From the IMG/VR virus record IMGVR_UViG_3300025012_000054, positions 27,456 to 91,455 of that record: a stretch of 64,000 bases of DNA. The stretch is one strand, 5' to 3'. The position numbers and the translations under genes are program-made. Below, piece after piece: positions 48,178-57,841 of the stretch. Source of the stretch: a virus. Numbering within the stretch: the first letter of the stretch is position 1; each line of letters begins with the position of its first letter. The notes below the pieces were generated by a model that ran no database searches, was not told where the DNA came from, and saw only the letters and a program-made list of their open reading frames with translations.

Positions 48178-50995
48178 CTACACGCTATATGTAAGCGCAT
48201 TAGCCCTCTTACCTCTTTGGTTACTGGCGGAATTCAAAACATCAAATACCGCAGTTTTTATATCATCTAATCCCACTCTGTCAAGATTTCCGGCTACCGA
48301 TATGCTGATATCTCCTACGACGATACCACCGCTGGCGCCACCTGAGTTTGCAACCACGGTGTCCATATTAGGTATTTGTGCTCCTCTAGCAAGTTGCTGC
48401 TGTTGCTGCTGGTTGAATATCATAAACATTTCACCGCTTTCAGCCATGAGAGGATAGGTGTCATCGGGATAACCCGGAGGTATGACTCCCATACCGCCTT
48501 GGCTAAAACCACCAAAATCTGATTGCCATTCGCCCTGGGAGTTATAAAATCCATCGCTCCAACCACCACCAGCAGTAAAGTTTTCTATTCCCGGCCCAAC
48601 GTTGCTACTAGCACCGCTACTGCTGCCTCCGCCGCCACTGTAACCTCCACCTCCGCCTTGGCTATTCATTTGTTGAAGGGCTTCGATGACCTCACGAATG
48701 GCTTCAATCATGCGATTAAAGCCTTCTATAAGGCGGTCAATTCCTGCGAGTTGATTGTTAATCCATTCTTCATAGGCGGCGTATTCAGCATCTAATGCTT
48801 GTATCTGAATATCATAGGTTCTATCGGCTTGCAACTCCGCTATTTCTTCCGTTTTTTCAGCACGAAGTTCTTCTAGTTCCAGACGTCTCGCATTCGCTTC
48901 TTGACTGTTATCAAATTGTATCGCCAGGAGTTCGTTGTCGATATCTACTAATTCTTTATTTTTTTCTTCCAGAGATTTCTGATAATCATCTTCTTCTTTA
49001 GCAAGGCGTAATTTTTCTTTTTGCGCATCTATTATTTTTTTGTAGGCTTTTAGCAGATCTTTCAGTGCATCTTGTTGATCATGTAATGCATCTATTTGAT
49101 TATTTATTGCATCTATTTCTGCATTTTGTGCATCTACATTTGCCTGACTTGCTGCACCTCCGCCGCCGCCGACACTACCAACGGAAATACTCATGGCTGC
49201 AAAAGCGTTCAGCAATCCAATCATTTGTTCTTTTTCTTCTTTGGTAGCGTTTGCTGCGGCAATAGCGGACATCGCAAATTTATAGTTGCCGTTAGCGGCA
49301 GCTACGGCGGCACTGGCAATACCATATTTGGTAAACGCGTTCAGCATTTCCTGATAAGTGGCTTGCCGTGCGGCTTCGGCATCGAATAGATATCCATTGG
49401 CTGTTTGAGTCAGATATTGTGCGAGACTGGCGTTAGCGCTTATAAGCTCTATTGCTGTTTGTGCGCTGATGTAGCCATTATCTATTTGTTCTTTTTGAGC
49501 AGCAGTTACGGCATCCATTGTAGAGGCAACATCATCTAAGGATCGCTCATATTCTTCAGCAGGAGCAATGCCTCCATCAAGAGCATTGGCGGCATCGGCA
49601 AGGGCATCAACTAAGTCGCCTTGTTCGCCACCAAAACGTCTAGCAGCATCTGCCGCGCCGTCATTGGTTGCCTTTAAGATATTGGTGTTGTGTTCATACG
49701 CGATAATGATACCAGTAGCCGCTTCAATGGCTGCGGATAATTCTTTAAACTCTCTGGTAATTTCGTTATAATTAAATTCGCCAATATTTTCTTTCCCTTT
49801 GGCTAATTGCCCTCCCAAATAATCCAATCTCTCTTCGGGAGTAAATTGTTCAGTACCCATACCTCCAAATTTGCCGAGGTTATACACTCCATATTTTTTT
49901 TGACTATCTAAATAGTCCCTAGCCGATCCATATTTGTCGGCTTGTTCTCGCAAAAATCTTAGGGAATCAACCCCCTGCTGCGCTTTTATCCACGCTATGT
50001 TAGTTTCTATCGCTTTACTATTACCATCTATAGCATCTGTATATAAGTTCAAACCAGATGTAAGAGCGCCATATCGGGTATTGAGTGTTGTTTGTATATC
50101 TAATAATTCTATGTTGTCTTCAAGGGACTTATTGGCTTTTTTGGATAATTCTTCATATCTTTCTGCCAATTTTTTGAGTTCTTCTTGATCTTTATTATAT
50201 TGGTTACTGTCTTCTTGGAAAGCCGCATTTAGAGCAACAACTCGTTCTTCAGCAGTTTTGATATTAGAAATAAGCAATACCAGGGCACCGACTAAAATAC
50301 TAATGCCGGCAGTTGCTGCCGCTGTTCCAACGGTTGTAGCTGCCAAAGCAGTTGTAACTCCGCCTAATCCAAACGTTACTCCGGTTAGTCCGGTGATTAC
50401 GGCAGGTATAATAGCGATAAGAGATCCCAAACCAGTTAAAATAGTTTGATAGTTTATTACGATTAAAGCCGCGCCAATTGCTTTTAGTATCGGTATAAGA
50501 CCACCAAGAGCATCGATGACGCCAATTATTTTTGTACCTAAATCAGCGAAGTTCTTGATTGTTTCTGGCGTTATTGTTTTAGACCACATTTCTTCCAAAG
50601 AAGCAGTAAACTTGTTTTTAGCCGCTTCAACGTTATCACTAAATATTTTGTATCGTTGTTCGGTAAGACCGAGAGATTCTGCTTCTATTTCCAAAGCAGC
50701 AAGATACTCTTTTTGGCTACCCATTAAACTTTTGAGGACTTCGGATTGGCGGTTTCCTGCAAAAGCATTTGCGAGCATAGATTGTTCCAGAGTTTTGCCT
50801 TGAGCGCCTAGTTCATTCCATAAAACCATCGTTTCATTAAGTACGTCGCCCATATCCCGGAACTGACCAGTTGTTTTATCCCGCAGGGTTAATCCCAGAT
50901 TTTCAAGAACTGTTTCTACATCTGAAATAGATTCGCCTTCGTCGTCGAAAAATTTCCCCAGCTTGACGTTCTGCATCCTAACCAGTATCGTTTTG
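48178..50995 (-). CDS. Tail tape measure protein, exon 2
   Basis: Second exon, 938 residues after splicing phase. It begins C AAA ACG ATA, giving KTILVRMQNVKLGKFFDDEGE, the continuation expected after SIGQAF of exon 1. The exon alone looks like a 932-residue ORF from ATG 50976. It includes hydrophobic segments near LGGLIPILKAIGAALIVI and TVGTAAATAGISILVGALVLL, long coiled-coil stretches (near LHDQQDALKDLLKAYKKII and LEELRAEKTEEIAELQ), a Gly-rich linker and a Gln run. It sets tail length. Confidence 0.88.
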
Positions 50996-51157
50996 CATAT
51001 TTGTTACTCTTATTTAAATACATAAATAAGGGAGATACTTCTTCTTAAAAGCGTCTTTACGCTTGAGTATCTCTCTTCCCCTTCCTTTGTTATAGGGAAG
51101 ATCAGACTATCGCATTCCCATTTAGAAATGGGATTATCTCACTTAGTCGTTCAGGCT

Positions 51158-52273
51158 CTATCCAAAAGAAAGTGGCATTTCTTTTGTGTGTAATATTCTT
51201 CTGAGTTTGTGTGCACAATCGTACGAGCACGCATGATGATTGGCTTTTACATAATGGGAAGTCAATTGTTCTTTTTCTTTTCCGCAACATTCGCAATTAT
51301 ATGTTGTCCATTTTTCGGGTTGTTTCATCGACCTTCTTTCACCTGTTTTTATGTTGACAATCGTATTTATATATTCAATTGGCTGATTCATATATGGTGT
51401 TTGAATGTCGTTGTTTAAAATCAATTCCGATCCATCAACAGAATAATTGAAAGAATGATAATCAAATAAAACTCCATTGTTTTCAATATATTTCAAAATA
51501 AGGAGTTTACACAGATTGGGATTATTCATTATTTCCGATTCCCACAGATATAAAATTTCTATGCCGTAGTTATTTTTAAAATATGAATGTTTTGCTTTAT
51601 CTTGTTTTATTCTACTGACATGTCTTTCATATATAATTTCAGGATATTTACGATGATCACAATGCCAATATGTACCCATATTTTCAACGACTAATCCTTG
51701 CTGAATTAAGTAGTTATCTGCGGAAAAATAAATAAATCCTTTTTCTACAGAGTATTCTACCAATAGACTGTCAAGAATTCCGTTAATAACCCGCTGTATC
51801 CTTGTGTCTGCCTTAGCCACAAGTCCTTCTTCGAGTATTTTTGTTGCTCTGATTTTGCTTTTATCGCTCCATTCTTTGGACTGACTCCATACTTGGGCAT
51901 ACCACGCTTGCCTACAGATATTTGAACAAAATCTTTTACCATTCTCTATTTCCGCCGTTAAAGCGTCAAAAGACTTATCGCACCAACCACACAATATGTC
52001 TTGATGCAATTCGGGAATATAGCAAGGATGATTTTTTCCGGTTCGGGGGTTCTGGCGTTGCCATTCTATCTGACATTTCAAACCGCAATAGATCTTATTT
52101 TTAATCTTGGTCGTTTCAAACGGTGTGTCACATATTGGGCAAAATCGTTCTTCATAAAACTGGTTGTGCTTAAATATCATTTCGCATTCTTTACTACAAA
52201 AAGAATGCTCATGTCTTTTTCTACCAGTACGAATAATTGATTTATTACAATTTGAACAAAATAATTCTATCAC
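51158..52273 (-). CDS. Intron-encoded HNH-type homing endonuclease
   Basis: 371 residues from GTG 52273 with AAAGGAGG upstream. Four Cys-pair zinc-finger units (NCNKSIIRTGRKRHEHSFCSKEC, FCPICDTPF, YCGLKCQIEW, CGWCDKSFD, FCSNICRQAW) precede a central catalytic region with YWHCDHRKYPE, whose HxDH... residues resemble a Vsr/EDxHD-like or HNH site, and a C-terminal Cys cluster (CECCGKEKEQ). Probably cuts intronless alleles of the tape measure gene. The exact nuclease class is uncertain. Confidence 0.75.
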   Translation of the reverse strand: MIELFCSNCNKSIIRTGRKRHEHSFCSKECEMIFKHNQFYEERFCPICDTPFETTKIKNKIYCGLKCQIEWQRQNPRTGKNHPCYIPELHQDILCGWCDKSFDALTAEIENGKRFCSNICRQAWYAQVWSQSKEWSDKSKIRATKILEEGLVAKADTRIQRVINGILDSLLVEYSVEKGFIYFSADNYLIQQGLVVENMGTYWHCDHRKYPEIIYERHVSRIKQDKAKHSYFKNNYGIEILYLWESEIMNNPNLCKLLILKYIENNGVLFDYHSFNYSVDGSELILNNDIQTPYMNQPIEYINTIVNIKTGERRSMKQPEKWTTYNCECCGKEKEQLTSHYVKANHHACSYDCAHKLRRILHTKEMPLSFG

Positions 52274-52297
52274 TGTGCCTCCTTTCTTTAATTATTA

Positions 52298-52326
52298 AGT
52301 ATACCACACTTTGCCACAAATGTCAA
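52298..52326 (-). promoter_or_regulatory. Promoter of the intron endonuclease gene
   Basis: On the minus strand TTGACA (52326-52321), 17-bp spacer ending AGTGTGG, TATACT (52303-52298), then GTG 52273. The same extended -10 as the early promoters, so the endonuclease can be made independently of late transcription. Confidence 0.88.
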
Positions 52327-52457
52327 TATACAAATCAGAAGATATTACTAAATAGTTGCCCCTTGTTGTCCTCTTCAGGAGTTCCAAGTCAATCAGAGAT
52401 AATTTTTCATTAGGGATTATGAATTATGCCCTAATGCCTCCAATCCCTCATCGGGAA

Positions 52458-53419
52458 AAGGCTTGTCCGATACTTTCTGGAGCGACACGCATATTAGCGC
52501 TCACCACAGTTATCATGGCTGCCATTTGATCAAAATCTACTCCAGCCATACGAGATGTTGCTGAAACTTTTTGTAACGCCGAGGCCACTTCACCTACAGA
52601 ACTGGCGTAGGCATTGTCTAACGAAATTAATTTGTCAATAGTGGGCATAACTTCATCTAAACTTAATTTATAACCATTAATAATAGATGTAAGATATTCC
52701 GTAGATTGCGCCTGGTCTAAATTGCCTAATTTAGCCATCATTACACTGGCGCGTAATAATTTCTGTGTCTCCTCTGCTGTTTTACCCTGTCGCTGCCATT
52801 CCAGCGATCCTTCAGCGACTTCCAGAGTAGTTGCGCCCAACTCTTTCGCCAAGTTATTATATTCAATTGCCAAAGCTCTTGCTTGGGAAGTAGACATTCC
52901 GGTGACAATCTGAACATTCGTCATAGACTTGTTCAGGTCTTCAATAAACTGAACGCCTTCTTTGATGTTCCTCAGTGTTCCATACAATATACCTGTGGCG
53001 ACACCCCACATCGCGATTTTACCAACAACTTTAACTATAGCAGTACCAAAATTATCCGTACTGGCTATAGTTGTTCTAGCAGATTGATTGACTTCTTCAA
53101 ATTTATTTTTAAGCCCCCCCATAGCGACTTGAACTTTACCTATAGAAACTTGACCTTTACTATAAGCACCTATGAGATTACTAACGTCGTGATATTGCTT
53201 GGCAACTTCAGGATTCTTAAAAGCGTCCTGATTCTTTATTTTTATTGCTTCCAGTTGATTTTTCAACTTGCCAACACTGGTTTCTAGTTTTTCAAAATCC
53301 GTTGCTTTCGCGGTTACGGATATATTCATCGGCTTCATCTTGGCTTGTATTTTAGCCAATTGTGCTTCTATGCCGATATCCGATAGCTGCATTTTTACCA
53401 TTACATTATATTCGGCCAT
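52458..53419 (-). CDS. Tail tape measure protein, exon 1
   Basis: First 320 residues plus two bases. ATG 53419 after AGGAGG. VMVKMQLSDIGIEAQLAKIQ and IVKVVGKIAMWGVATGILYGTLR are the typical N-terminus, and LEWQRQGKTAEETQKLLRAS with AAMITVVSANMRVAPESIGQAF are strongly conserved in siphovirus tape measures. Without splicing the frame stops 4 residues after SIGQAF. Spliced protein: 1259 residues. Confidence 0.88.
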
Positions 53420-53463
53420 TTATATTTTACCCTCCTTTCTATTACTTGAAAATATAAATTGAA

Positions 53464-54477
53464 TTACTTATCAAAGTGCGCCTTGAGATTATCGAGTTCC
53501 TTCCATTCTCGATCTTTCCCTGTTAGGTCATTATAAATGGCGTACATAGAAGCACTTTTCCAGCCACAAATTTCGACTATCAAATCACTGGTCAATCCTA
53601 TACGAGTAAGAAAAGTAACCATATAATGCCTAAACGCATGGGCATATAATGGAACACCGAGAAATTCTTCCCATTTAGGAATCCAGTAACGAATTGTGCC
53701 CATAGTAGCTGGAGAACCGTCTTGTTTAATAAAAATACTAGTATGACTCTGACTGTTCGCTTCCATGATTTTATTACGTTCTATTAGCCATGAATCATAA
53801 TATGGAATAAATAAATCCTTGATAATATATTTAAATTTCATATCTCCGGTTTTAGTCCGCCCTTTAGTTTTTATCATTTTACTGGTTTCAATAAAAATAT
53901 CGGAATATGCCAAATTATCTTTGTCAATAATGTCTGTAGTAAATCTCAACAGCTCACTTATTCTAGCTCCACTGGAAATAGCCAAACTAATTAAACACGC
54001 TTCCTGCAATTTATTGGAACCCACTAAATGCTTTAGTAAATTATTGATTTGATCTTCGCTTAAAATAGTTTTTTCTCTTGACATTACTTTAGGCATTGTT
54101 TCCACCGCTTTTAAAATAGTGTTCCGGTAAAGAGGAAATTCTTCGTCCATCATTCGCTCGACAAAGTTGCTCAGACTGGACAAGCAACTTCTCATTCGAT
54201 TGAATCTTGATGAACTCCATTTGAGGTCGCTAACACAAAAACTAAAGAATTGGGAAAATTCCATCTTACGAATATCTACAAAAAATTTATTATCTAAATT
54301 TTCTAATACAAAAGTAAAAAATATAGAAAGATCGCTTCTATATCCGTCAACCGTTCCCGAAGAAGAGCGAGTGTCTTTTTCTCTTAAAAAATCTTTTATT
54401 AATTGCTTGTTTTTTTCGTTAACCTTTTCCCACTTATCAGGAGAAGTAATAATATTTTTAAATGTTTTTCGTCCCAT
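53464..54477 (-). CDS. Tyrosine recombinase in the tail operon
   Basis: 337 residues, ATG 54477 after AAAGGAG. Residues 1-130 form a SAM-like DNA-binding domain; catalytic residues are Arg in SSGARISELLRF, Lys in TKGRTKTG, HAFRH (HxxR), Trp in ICGWKS and Tyr in MYAIYND. It is a distinct, longer enzyme than the one at 4721. Unusual position between the RuvC-like gene and the tape measure gene on the late strand. Confidence 0.85.
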   Translation of the reverse strand: MGRKTFKNIITSPDKWEKVNEKNKQLIKDFLREKDTRSSSGTVDGYRSDLSIFFTFVLENLDNKFFVDIRKMEFSQFFSFCVSDLKWSSSRFNRMRSCLSSLSNFVERMMDEEFPLYRNTILKAVETMPKVMSREKTILSEDQINNLLKHLVGSNKLQEACLISLAISSGARISELLRFTTDIIDKDNLAYSDIFIETSKMIKTKGRTKTGDMKFKYIIKDLFIPYYDSWLIERNKIMEANSQSHTSIFIKQDGSPATMGTIRYWIPKWEEFLGVPLYAHAFRHYMVTFLTRIGLTSDLIVEICGWKSASMYAIYNDLTGKDREWKELDNLKAHFDK

Positions 54478-54537
54478 TGTTTTTATGTCTCCTTTATGCG
54501 ATTCCGATTATATTTTAGATTATTTCTATTTTTTTCT

Positions 54538-55017
54538 TTAGGCATCGCTGTTCCTCCATGGTATAATTCCTTGTTCTATAAAATAACATAATCCTATAGC
54601 TACAGAATCCGACTGATCCTGATTTTCAAACCTGATATAAGGAAACATTTCCAGTATCTTTCCTTGTACGACAGATTTGTCAGACCTTCCGTTGCCCGTC
54701 ACAATTTTCTTAACGGATGAGGGAGCATACACGACTTGGCGGCAATCATTGAATAAATACTGGGTGAGACCAACCACCTTAAAAATTGCCTGCGTACTTG
54801 CCGCATGACGAGAAAACCCCGATTCTAAAATAATCAGATTTGTGGAATATTGCCCACGCAATTCCAACCAATTATCTGCTATTATTTTCAGCCTATCCTT
54901 ATGCTCCATTTTAGAAGTTGTAGGAATGCTCATTATTTTAATCGGATTTCCTTTTTCATCAAATATGCATACTCCGCTAGATGACAAGCTTAAATCAAAA
55001 GCATATATATAATTCAT
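54538..55017 (-). CDS. RuvC-like Holliday junction resolvase
   Basis: 159 residues from ATG 55017 (CGGAG spaced correctly; ATG 55023 is also in frame). IYAFDLSLSSSGVCIFD carries the first catalytic Asp, LIILESGFSRHAAST the Glu, and QDQSDSVAIGLCYF the final Asp pair. It would cut branched DNA before packaging. Has its own promoter. Confidence 0.85.
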   Translation of the reverse strand: MNYIYAFDLSLSSSGVCIFDEKGNPIKIMSIPTTSKMEHKDRLKIIADNWLELRGQYSTNLIILESGFSRHAASTQAIFKVVGLTQYLFNDCRQVVYAPSSVKKIVTGNGRSDKSVVQGKILEMFPYIRFENQDQSDSVAIGLCYFIEQGIIPWRNSDA

Positions 55018-55073
55018 ATTCATCTCCGTTTCAATATAAGGACAAGAAACTATTTCTAATCCCTCATCCTTAT

Positions 55074-55102
55074 ACTATACCATTATAAAATTATGTCAAC
55101 AA
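55074..55102 (-). promoter_or_regulatory. Promoter of the RuvC-like gene
   Basis: On the minus strand TTGTTG (55102-55097), 17-bp spacer ending AATGG, TATAGT (55079-55074). The -35 is degenerate (TTGTTG), while an overlapping TTGACA three bases downstream is at a poor distance. Confidence 0.6.
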
Positions 55103-55619
55103 GTTTTCCATTAGCATCAGGAAGAATATTTATCTTAATACCGGTAGTTGACACGGAATTCGATGTCATAACTTGTGCATACTTCTGGTCGATGGAGCAG
55201 TTAGGAAAACCATATTTTAACTGTTCGACGTTTTCTCCTGTAGAATTACGAACTTCAGCCACAAGAGCAACCTTGCACTTTTTTGAATCACGCCCAGAAA
55301 ATAAAGAAACTTTTTCTTGAGGTTTTACATTCAATACGTTTTGATAATCTGTATGTTTTTCTTCTTTCACATCAGATAAAAATTTTAAAAAATTAAGACT
55401 AAATGCAACATCTGTAAAAACAATCGTTCCATTTTGGTGCCCAATATCTACCGTACAATCAGTCAGAGTCTTACTAGACAATATTAGGTTTTCTTTTTCA
55501 TCAAATATATATATGTCACATATACTTACTAAAAATTTATTATTTAAAAAACCTGATTTAATATCCTCATAACTATAAAGTAGAGGATTATTTCTTCCGC
55601 CGCGTATTTCAGTAATCAT
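55083..55619 (-). CDS. Paralog of the tail tube-like protein
   Basis: 178 residues from ATG 55619 with AAAGGAAA upstream. ITEIRGGRNNPLLYSYEDIK is nearly the same as TEVRGGRNNPLLYTYIHDRK in the 351-residue protein at 58265, at the same relative distance from the domain. Otherwise divergent and lacking the C-terminal Ig-like part. May be a minor tube or neck component, or a decaying duplicate. Confidence 0.65.
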   Translation of the reverse strand: MITEIRGGRNNPLLYSYEDIKSGFLNNKFLVSICDIYIFDEKENLILSSKTLTDCTVDIGHQNGTIVFTDVAFSLNFLKFLSDVKEEKHTDYQNVLNVKPQEKVSLFSGRDSKKCKVALVAEVRNSTGENVEQLKYGFPNCSIDQKYAQVMTSNSVSTTGIKINILPDANGKLVDIIL

Positions 55620-55658
55620 ATTTTTCCTTTTCTTTTTTTGATTCCATATATAAAAATA

Positions 55659-55684
55659 GGCAGGAGGCACTTAAGCCTCCTGCC
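55659..55684 (-). terminator. Intrinsic terminator after gene 55705
   Basis: GGCAGGAGGC (minus 55684-55675), loop ttaagt, GCCTCCTGCC (55668-55659), followed by TATTTTTATA. Ten GC-rich base pairs; a strong terminator. Confidence 0.88.
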
Positions 55685-55704
55685 TTCTAACTACATCTAA
55701 TCAC

Positions 55705-56082
55705 CTATTTCTCGACGGGCTCAACCACTTGCTGTTTAGTTGGAGCATTAAGTTGTTTAATGGTTGCGGCTTTAGAAATAGCACCATCAGCACCGAACAA
55801 TTTATTCCAGACCTGGCTGGACATCCATATACCCATGCCTATCACAACTGTGGGGAACCACTGCTCGATAAAATCAACCATGCCAACAGGAAGATATAAG
55901 GTAAGAGCACGACTTAATATCGGCAAGAAAATGCTAACTCCGCCAACAATCCAGAATTTAGCCTTATTAGATAAATTCACGAACCATGCCCATCGTACTA
56001 AAATTACCGATAAAATTACACCAATAAAAACGGGACTACCTATTAGTGATAGAAAATCCTTAAACGTTTCGGGTAAAACCAT
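55705..56082 (-). CDS. Holin-like membrane protein
   Basis: 125 residues from ATG 56082 with AAAGGAG upstream. Three transmembrane segments: PVFIGVILSVILVRWAWFV, FWIVGGVSIFLPILSRALTL and WFPTVVIGMGIWMSS, then a charged tail. Layout fits a holin, but it lies in the tail operon, 15 kb from the lysin gene. Confidence 0.6.
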   Translation of the reverse strand: MVLPETFKDFLSLIGSPVFIGVILSVILVRWAWFVNLSNKAKFWIVGGVSIFLPILSRALTLYLPVGMVDFIEQWFPTVVIGMGIWMSSQVWNKLFGADGAISKAATIKQLNAPTKQQVVEPVEK

Positions 56083-56095
56083 TTGTTTTTCTCCT

Positions 56096-56611
56096 TTAAA
56101 AAGTTTTTGTAAATTGAATGCCGTGCTTGCTGAAAAGTGATTCCAATATAGCGTCAAAACTACCATCATTTACTTTTTGTTCTATAATAGACCAGAAATC
56201 CCTAGGCATAGCCGCATTTCCGCCAAAATCATAGCCGGTTCCCGTGGCAATAAATTCCGCCATGTTTGCGCGTCTATCGTCTCCCGCGGAGTTACCGTGT
56301 TGATGTTTTTCAGGAACATACTTCATAGCAGTGGCTTCCTGAAGCCTCAATAATCCGAGAGGGTCAATCCCGACTAGCGATTCAACATATTTCCCCGCAA
56401 ATTTTGCCACTTCTTTGCCCCAAGCACCTAAAAAACCACCATTGTCTTCAAGTCTTTCGTAGTCGCCTCTCGTTTCAGAATAGACCGTGTTCCTAACAGA
56501 TTCTTTGATTATCTCAAGAATTTGCCCAGAAAATTCGTCTACAATCTCTGTCATCTCAGCCGAGAATACCGCCATCAACTGGACGTCATTAGTTATAGGA
56601 GCTCCCGCCAT
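56096..56611 (-). CDS. Virion-associated protein of unknown function
   Basis: 171 residues, ATG 56611 after GGAGGTG. Alpha/beta with FGGNAAMPRDFWSIIEQKV and GFLGAWGKEVAKFAGKYV. Position in the tail block suggests a structural or assembly role. Confidence 0.55.
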   Translation of the reverse strand: MAGAPITNDVQLMAVFSAEMTEIVDEFSGQILEIIKESVRNTVYSETRGDYERLEDNGGFLGAWGKEVAKFAGKYVESLVGIDPLGLLRLQEATAMKYVPEKHQHGNSAGDDRRANMAEFIATGTGYDFGGNAAMPRDFWSIIEQKVNDGSFDAILESLFSKHGIQFTKTF

Positions 56612-56627
56612 CGCTCACCTCCCGTGG

Positions 56628-56822
56628 TTATATCTCCACCTTACTGTTTTTATTACGTTTATCCGTAATGTCTTCACTAAAGTTGCAATCCTCACATATC
56701 ATAAATGTATTGGAATAGCTAACTCCTTCTTCGTCATCGACGACATCAACCACTTTCAGTCTACCACCACATTCGGGGCAACCGTATTCCAGGTACTTAC
56801 GAAATTTTTCTCTATATGGCAT
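56628..56822 (-). CDS. Small zinc-ribbon protein
   Basis: 64 residues. GCPECGGRLKVVDV and MICEDCNFSED supply two CxxC pairs. ATG 56822. Located between the tail genes and possibly an assembly factor; function unknown. Confidence 0.68.
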   Translation of the reverse strand: MPYREKFRKYLEYGCPECGGRLKVVDVVDDEEGVSYSNTFMICEDCNFSEDITDKRNKNSKVEI

Positions 56823-56839
56823 ATAATGAAATCCATCTT

Positions 56840-57400
56840 TTATGTGGTAGTTTTTTTAGGTCTGCCCTTTTTTACCGGCAATTCTTCCGTGGTTTCGATA
56901 TTGGGATAGAATTTACCCACATCGGCTTTAACGGCTTCGAATTTCCCCAACAACTTTTGGATGCCGTCTTCGCTGAAATCCATGTCTTTTACTTTGGCGA
57001 TGGCGTCGCTGGCTACATCTATCAACCGCTTAAATGCGGACACAACAGATTGCTGTTCCTGCAATTCTTTTTCAATCTTTTTGATGTCGATATAAAGTTC
57101 ATCGAGATCCATAATCTCAGCAGATACTTTATTCCAAAGTCCGCTGGAAACCACATCATCTATCACAATGTCTTTTATGTCGACGTTGGTGAGAACGTCT
57201 AAAACTGCAACAACCAGGGTATAATGTCTGGTAAGATATTGAGTAACGACATCATCGTCTGCTGCGCTAAAATACGCGGCTAAAATTGTATTTTTATCCG
57301 TCATATTAATGAATTTCTTAACCAGAACTTTTTTATCACTGAAAAGAAATTCAGCCAGAGGTTCTTCCTTATTCGATAAATCAAAATTTATTTTTTCCAT
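56840..57400 (-). CDS. Probable tail assembly chaperone
   Basis: 186 residues, ATG 57400. Helical and acidic, preceding the tape measure region as tail chaperones do, with a final basic VKKGRPKKTTT. The run CCT AAA AAA ACT near the end could allow a frameshift, but the shifted frame gives only about 12 further residues. Assignment from position and composition only. Confidence 0.5.
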   Translation of the reverse strand: MEKINFDLSNKEEPLAEFLFSDKKVLVKKFINMTDKNTILAAYFSAADDDVVTQYLTRHYTLVVAVLDVLTNVDIKDIVIDDVVSSGLWNKVSAEIMDLDELYIDIKKIEKELQEQQSVVSAFKRLIDVASDAIAKVKDMDFSEDGIQKLLGKFEAVKADVGKFYPNIETTEELPVKKGRPKKTTT

Positions 57401-57415
57401 TTATTTCATCCTAAA

Positions 57416-57841
57416 TTATTCTTCCTCATATTTAAAGCAGGGGGGGTCGATAACTACGTCCATGATACCGCCATCACATGCTTTCTGCGCGAGTTCACGA
57501 TAATAAACTTCGAGGCAATCTATAGTTGCATCTCGCTCGTCGAGTTTACGTATAAGTTTCTTGTTTTCTCTTTCTAGCCTGCCAATACGAAGTCCCTGAT
57601 CATCAAATTTCTTTTCTTGATCCAAGAATTTTTTATCATATGTGTCAATTACGTTTTCAAGCCTGCTGATGCGAGTCAATTGCTTATCTAGGGCGTCCTC
57701 GTATTTGTCAATGGTTTCTGCGGCGGTTTTATCGTTTTCCACCACCAATTTATTTTTATCTCCACGCGACAAAAATGTTTTCCAAAGCATTACTAGAATG
57801 CCGATGAGTGCTACGATATCAGTAATGCTAGGACTTGTCAT
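57416..57841 (-). CDS. Membrane-anchored coiled-coil protein
   Basis: 141 residues, ATG 57841 after GGAGGCG. A single N-terminal transmembrane helix (ITDIVALIGILVMLWKTF) is followed by about 85 residues of coiled coil (QLTRISRLENVIDTYDKKFL, LRIGRLERENKKLIRKLDE) and an acidic tail. Overlaps its upstream neighbour by 14 bp. Possibly part of a lysis or tail-membrane complex. Confidence 0.65.
   Translation of the reverse strand: MTSPSITDIVALIGILVMLWKTFLSRGDKNKLVVENDKTAAETIDKYEDALDKQLTRISRLENVIDTYDKKFLDQEKKFDDQGLRIGRLERENKKLIRKLDERDATIDCLEVYYRELAQKACDGGIMDVVIDPPCFKYEEE

Larger units (their letters stand above)
50996..52457 (-). other. Group I intron in the tape measure gene
   Basis: 1462 nt. The 5' exon end GCCTT pairs with GAGGC in the intron to form P1 with a U-G pair at the splice site; the intron ends in G (52457 first base, 50996 last). 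P7 is GACTA (51148-51144) with TAGTC (51109-51105), enclosing the P8 hairpin TCCCATTT...AAATGGGA (51133-51116). Splicing joins the two tape measure ORFs in frame with a residue pattern (AFKTILVRMQNV) found in intact homologues. It carries an HNH gene with its own promoter. Confidence 0.85.

Noticed and set aside
49065-49389. Plus-strand open frames opposite the tape measure gene
   Set aside because: They are by-products of the biased coiled-coil sequence on the other strand, without ribosome sites.
56850-56870. A7 run near the end of the tail chaperone-like gene as a programmed frameshift site
   Set aside because: The shifted frame stops after about 12 codons, so no gpG/gpGT-type extension exists.
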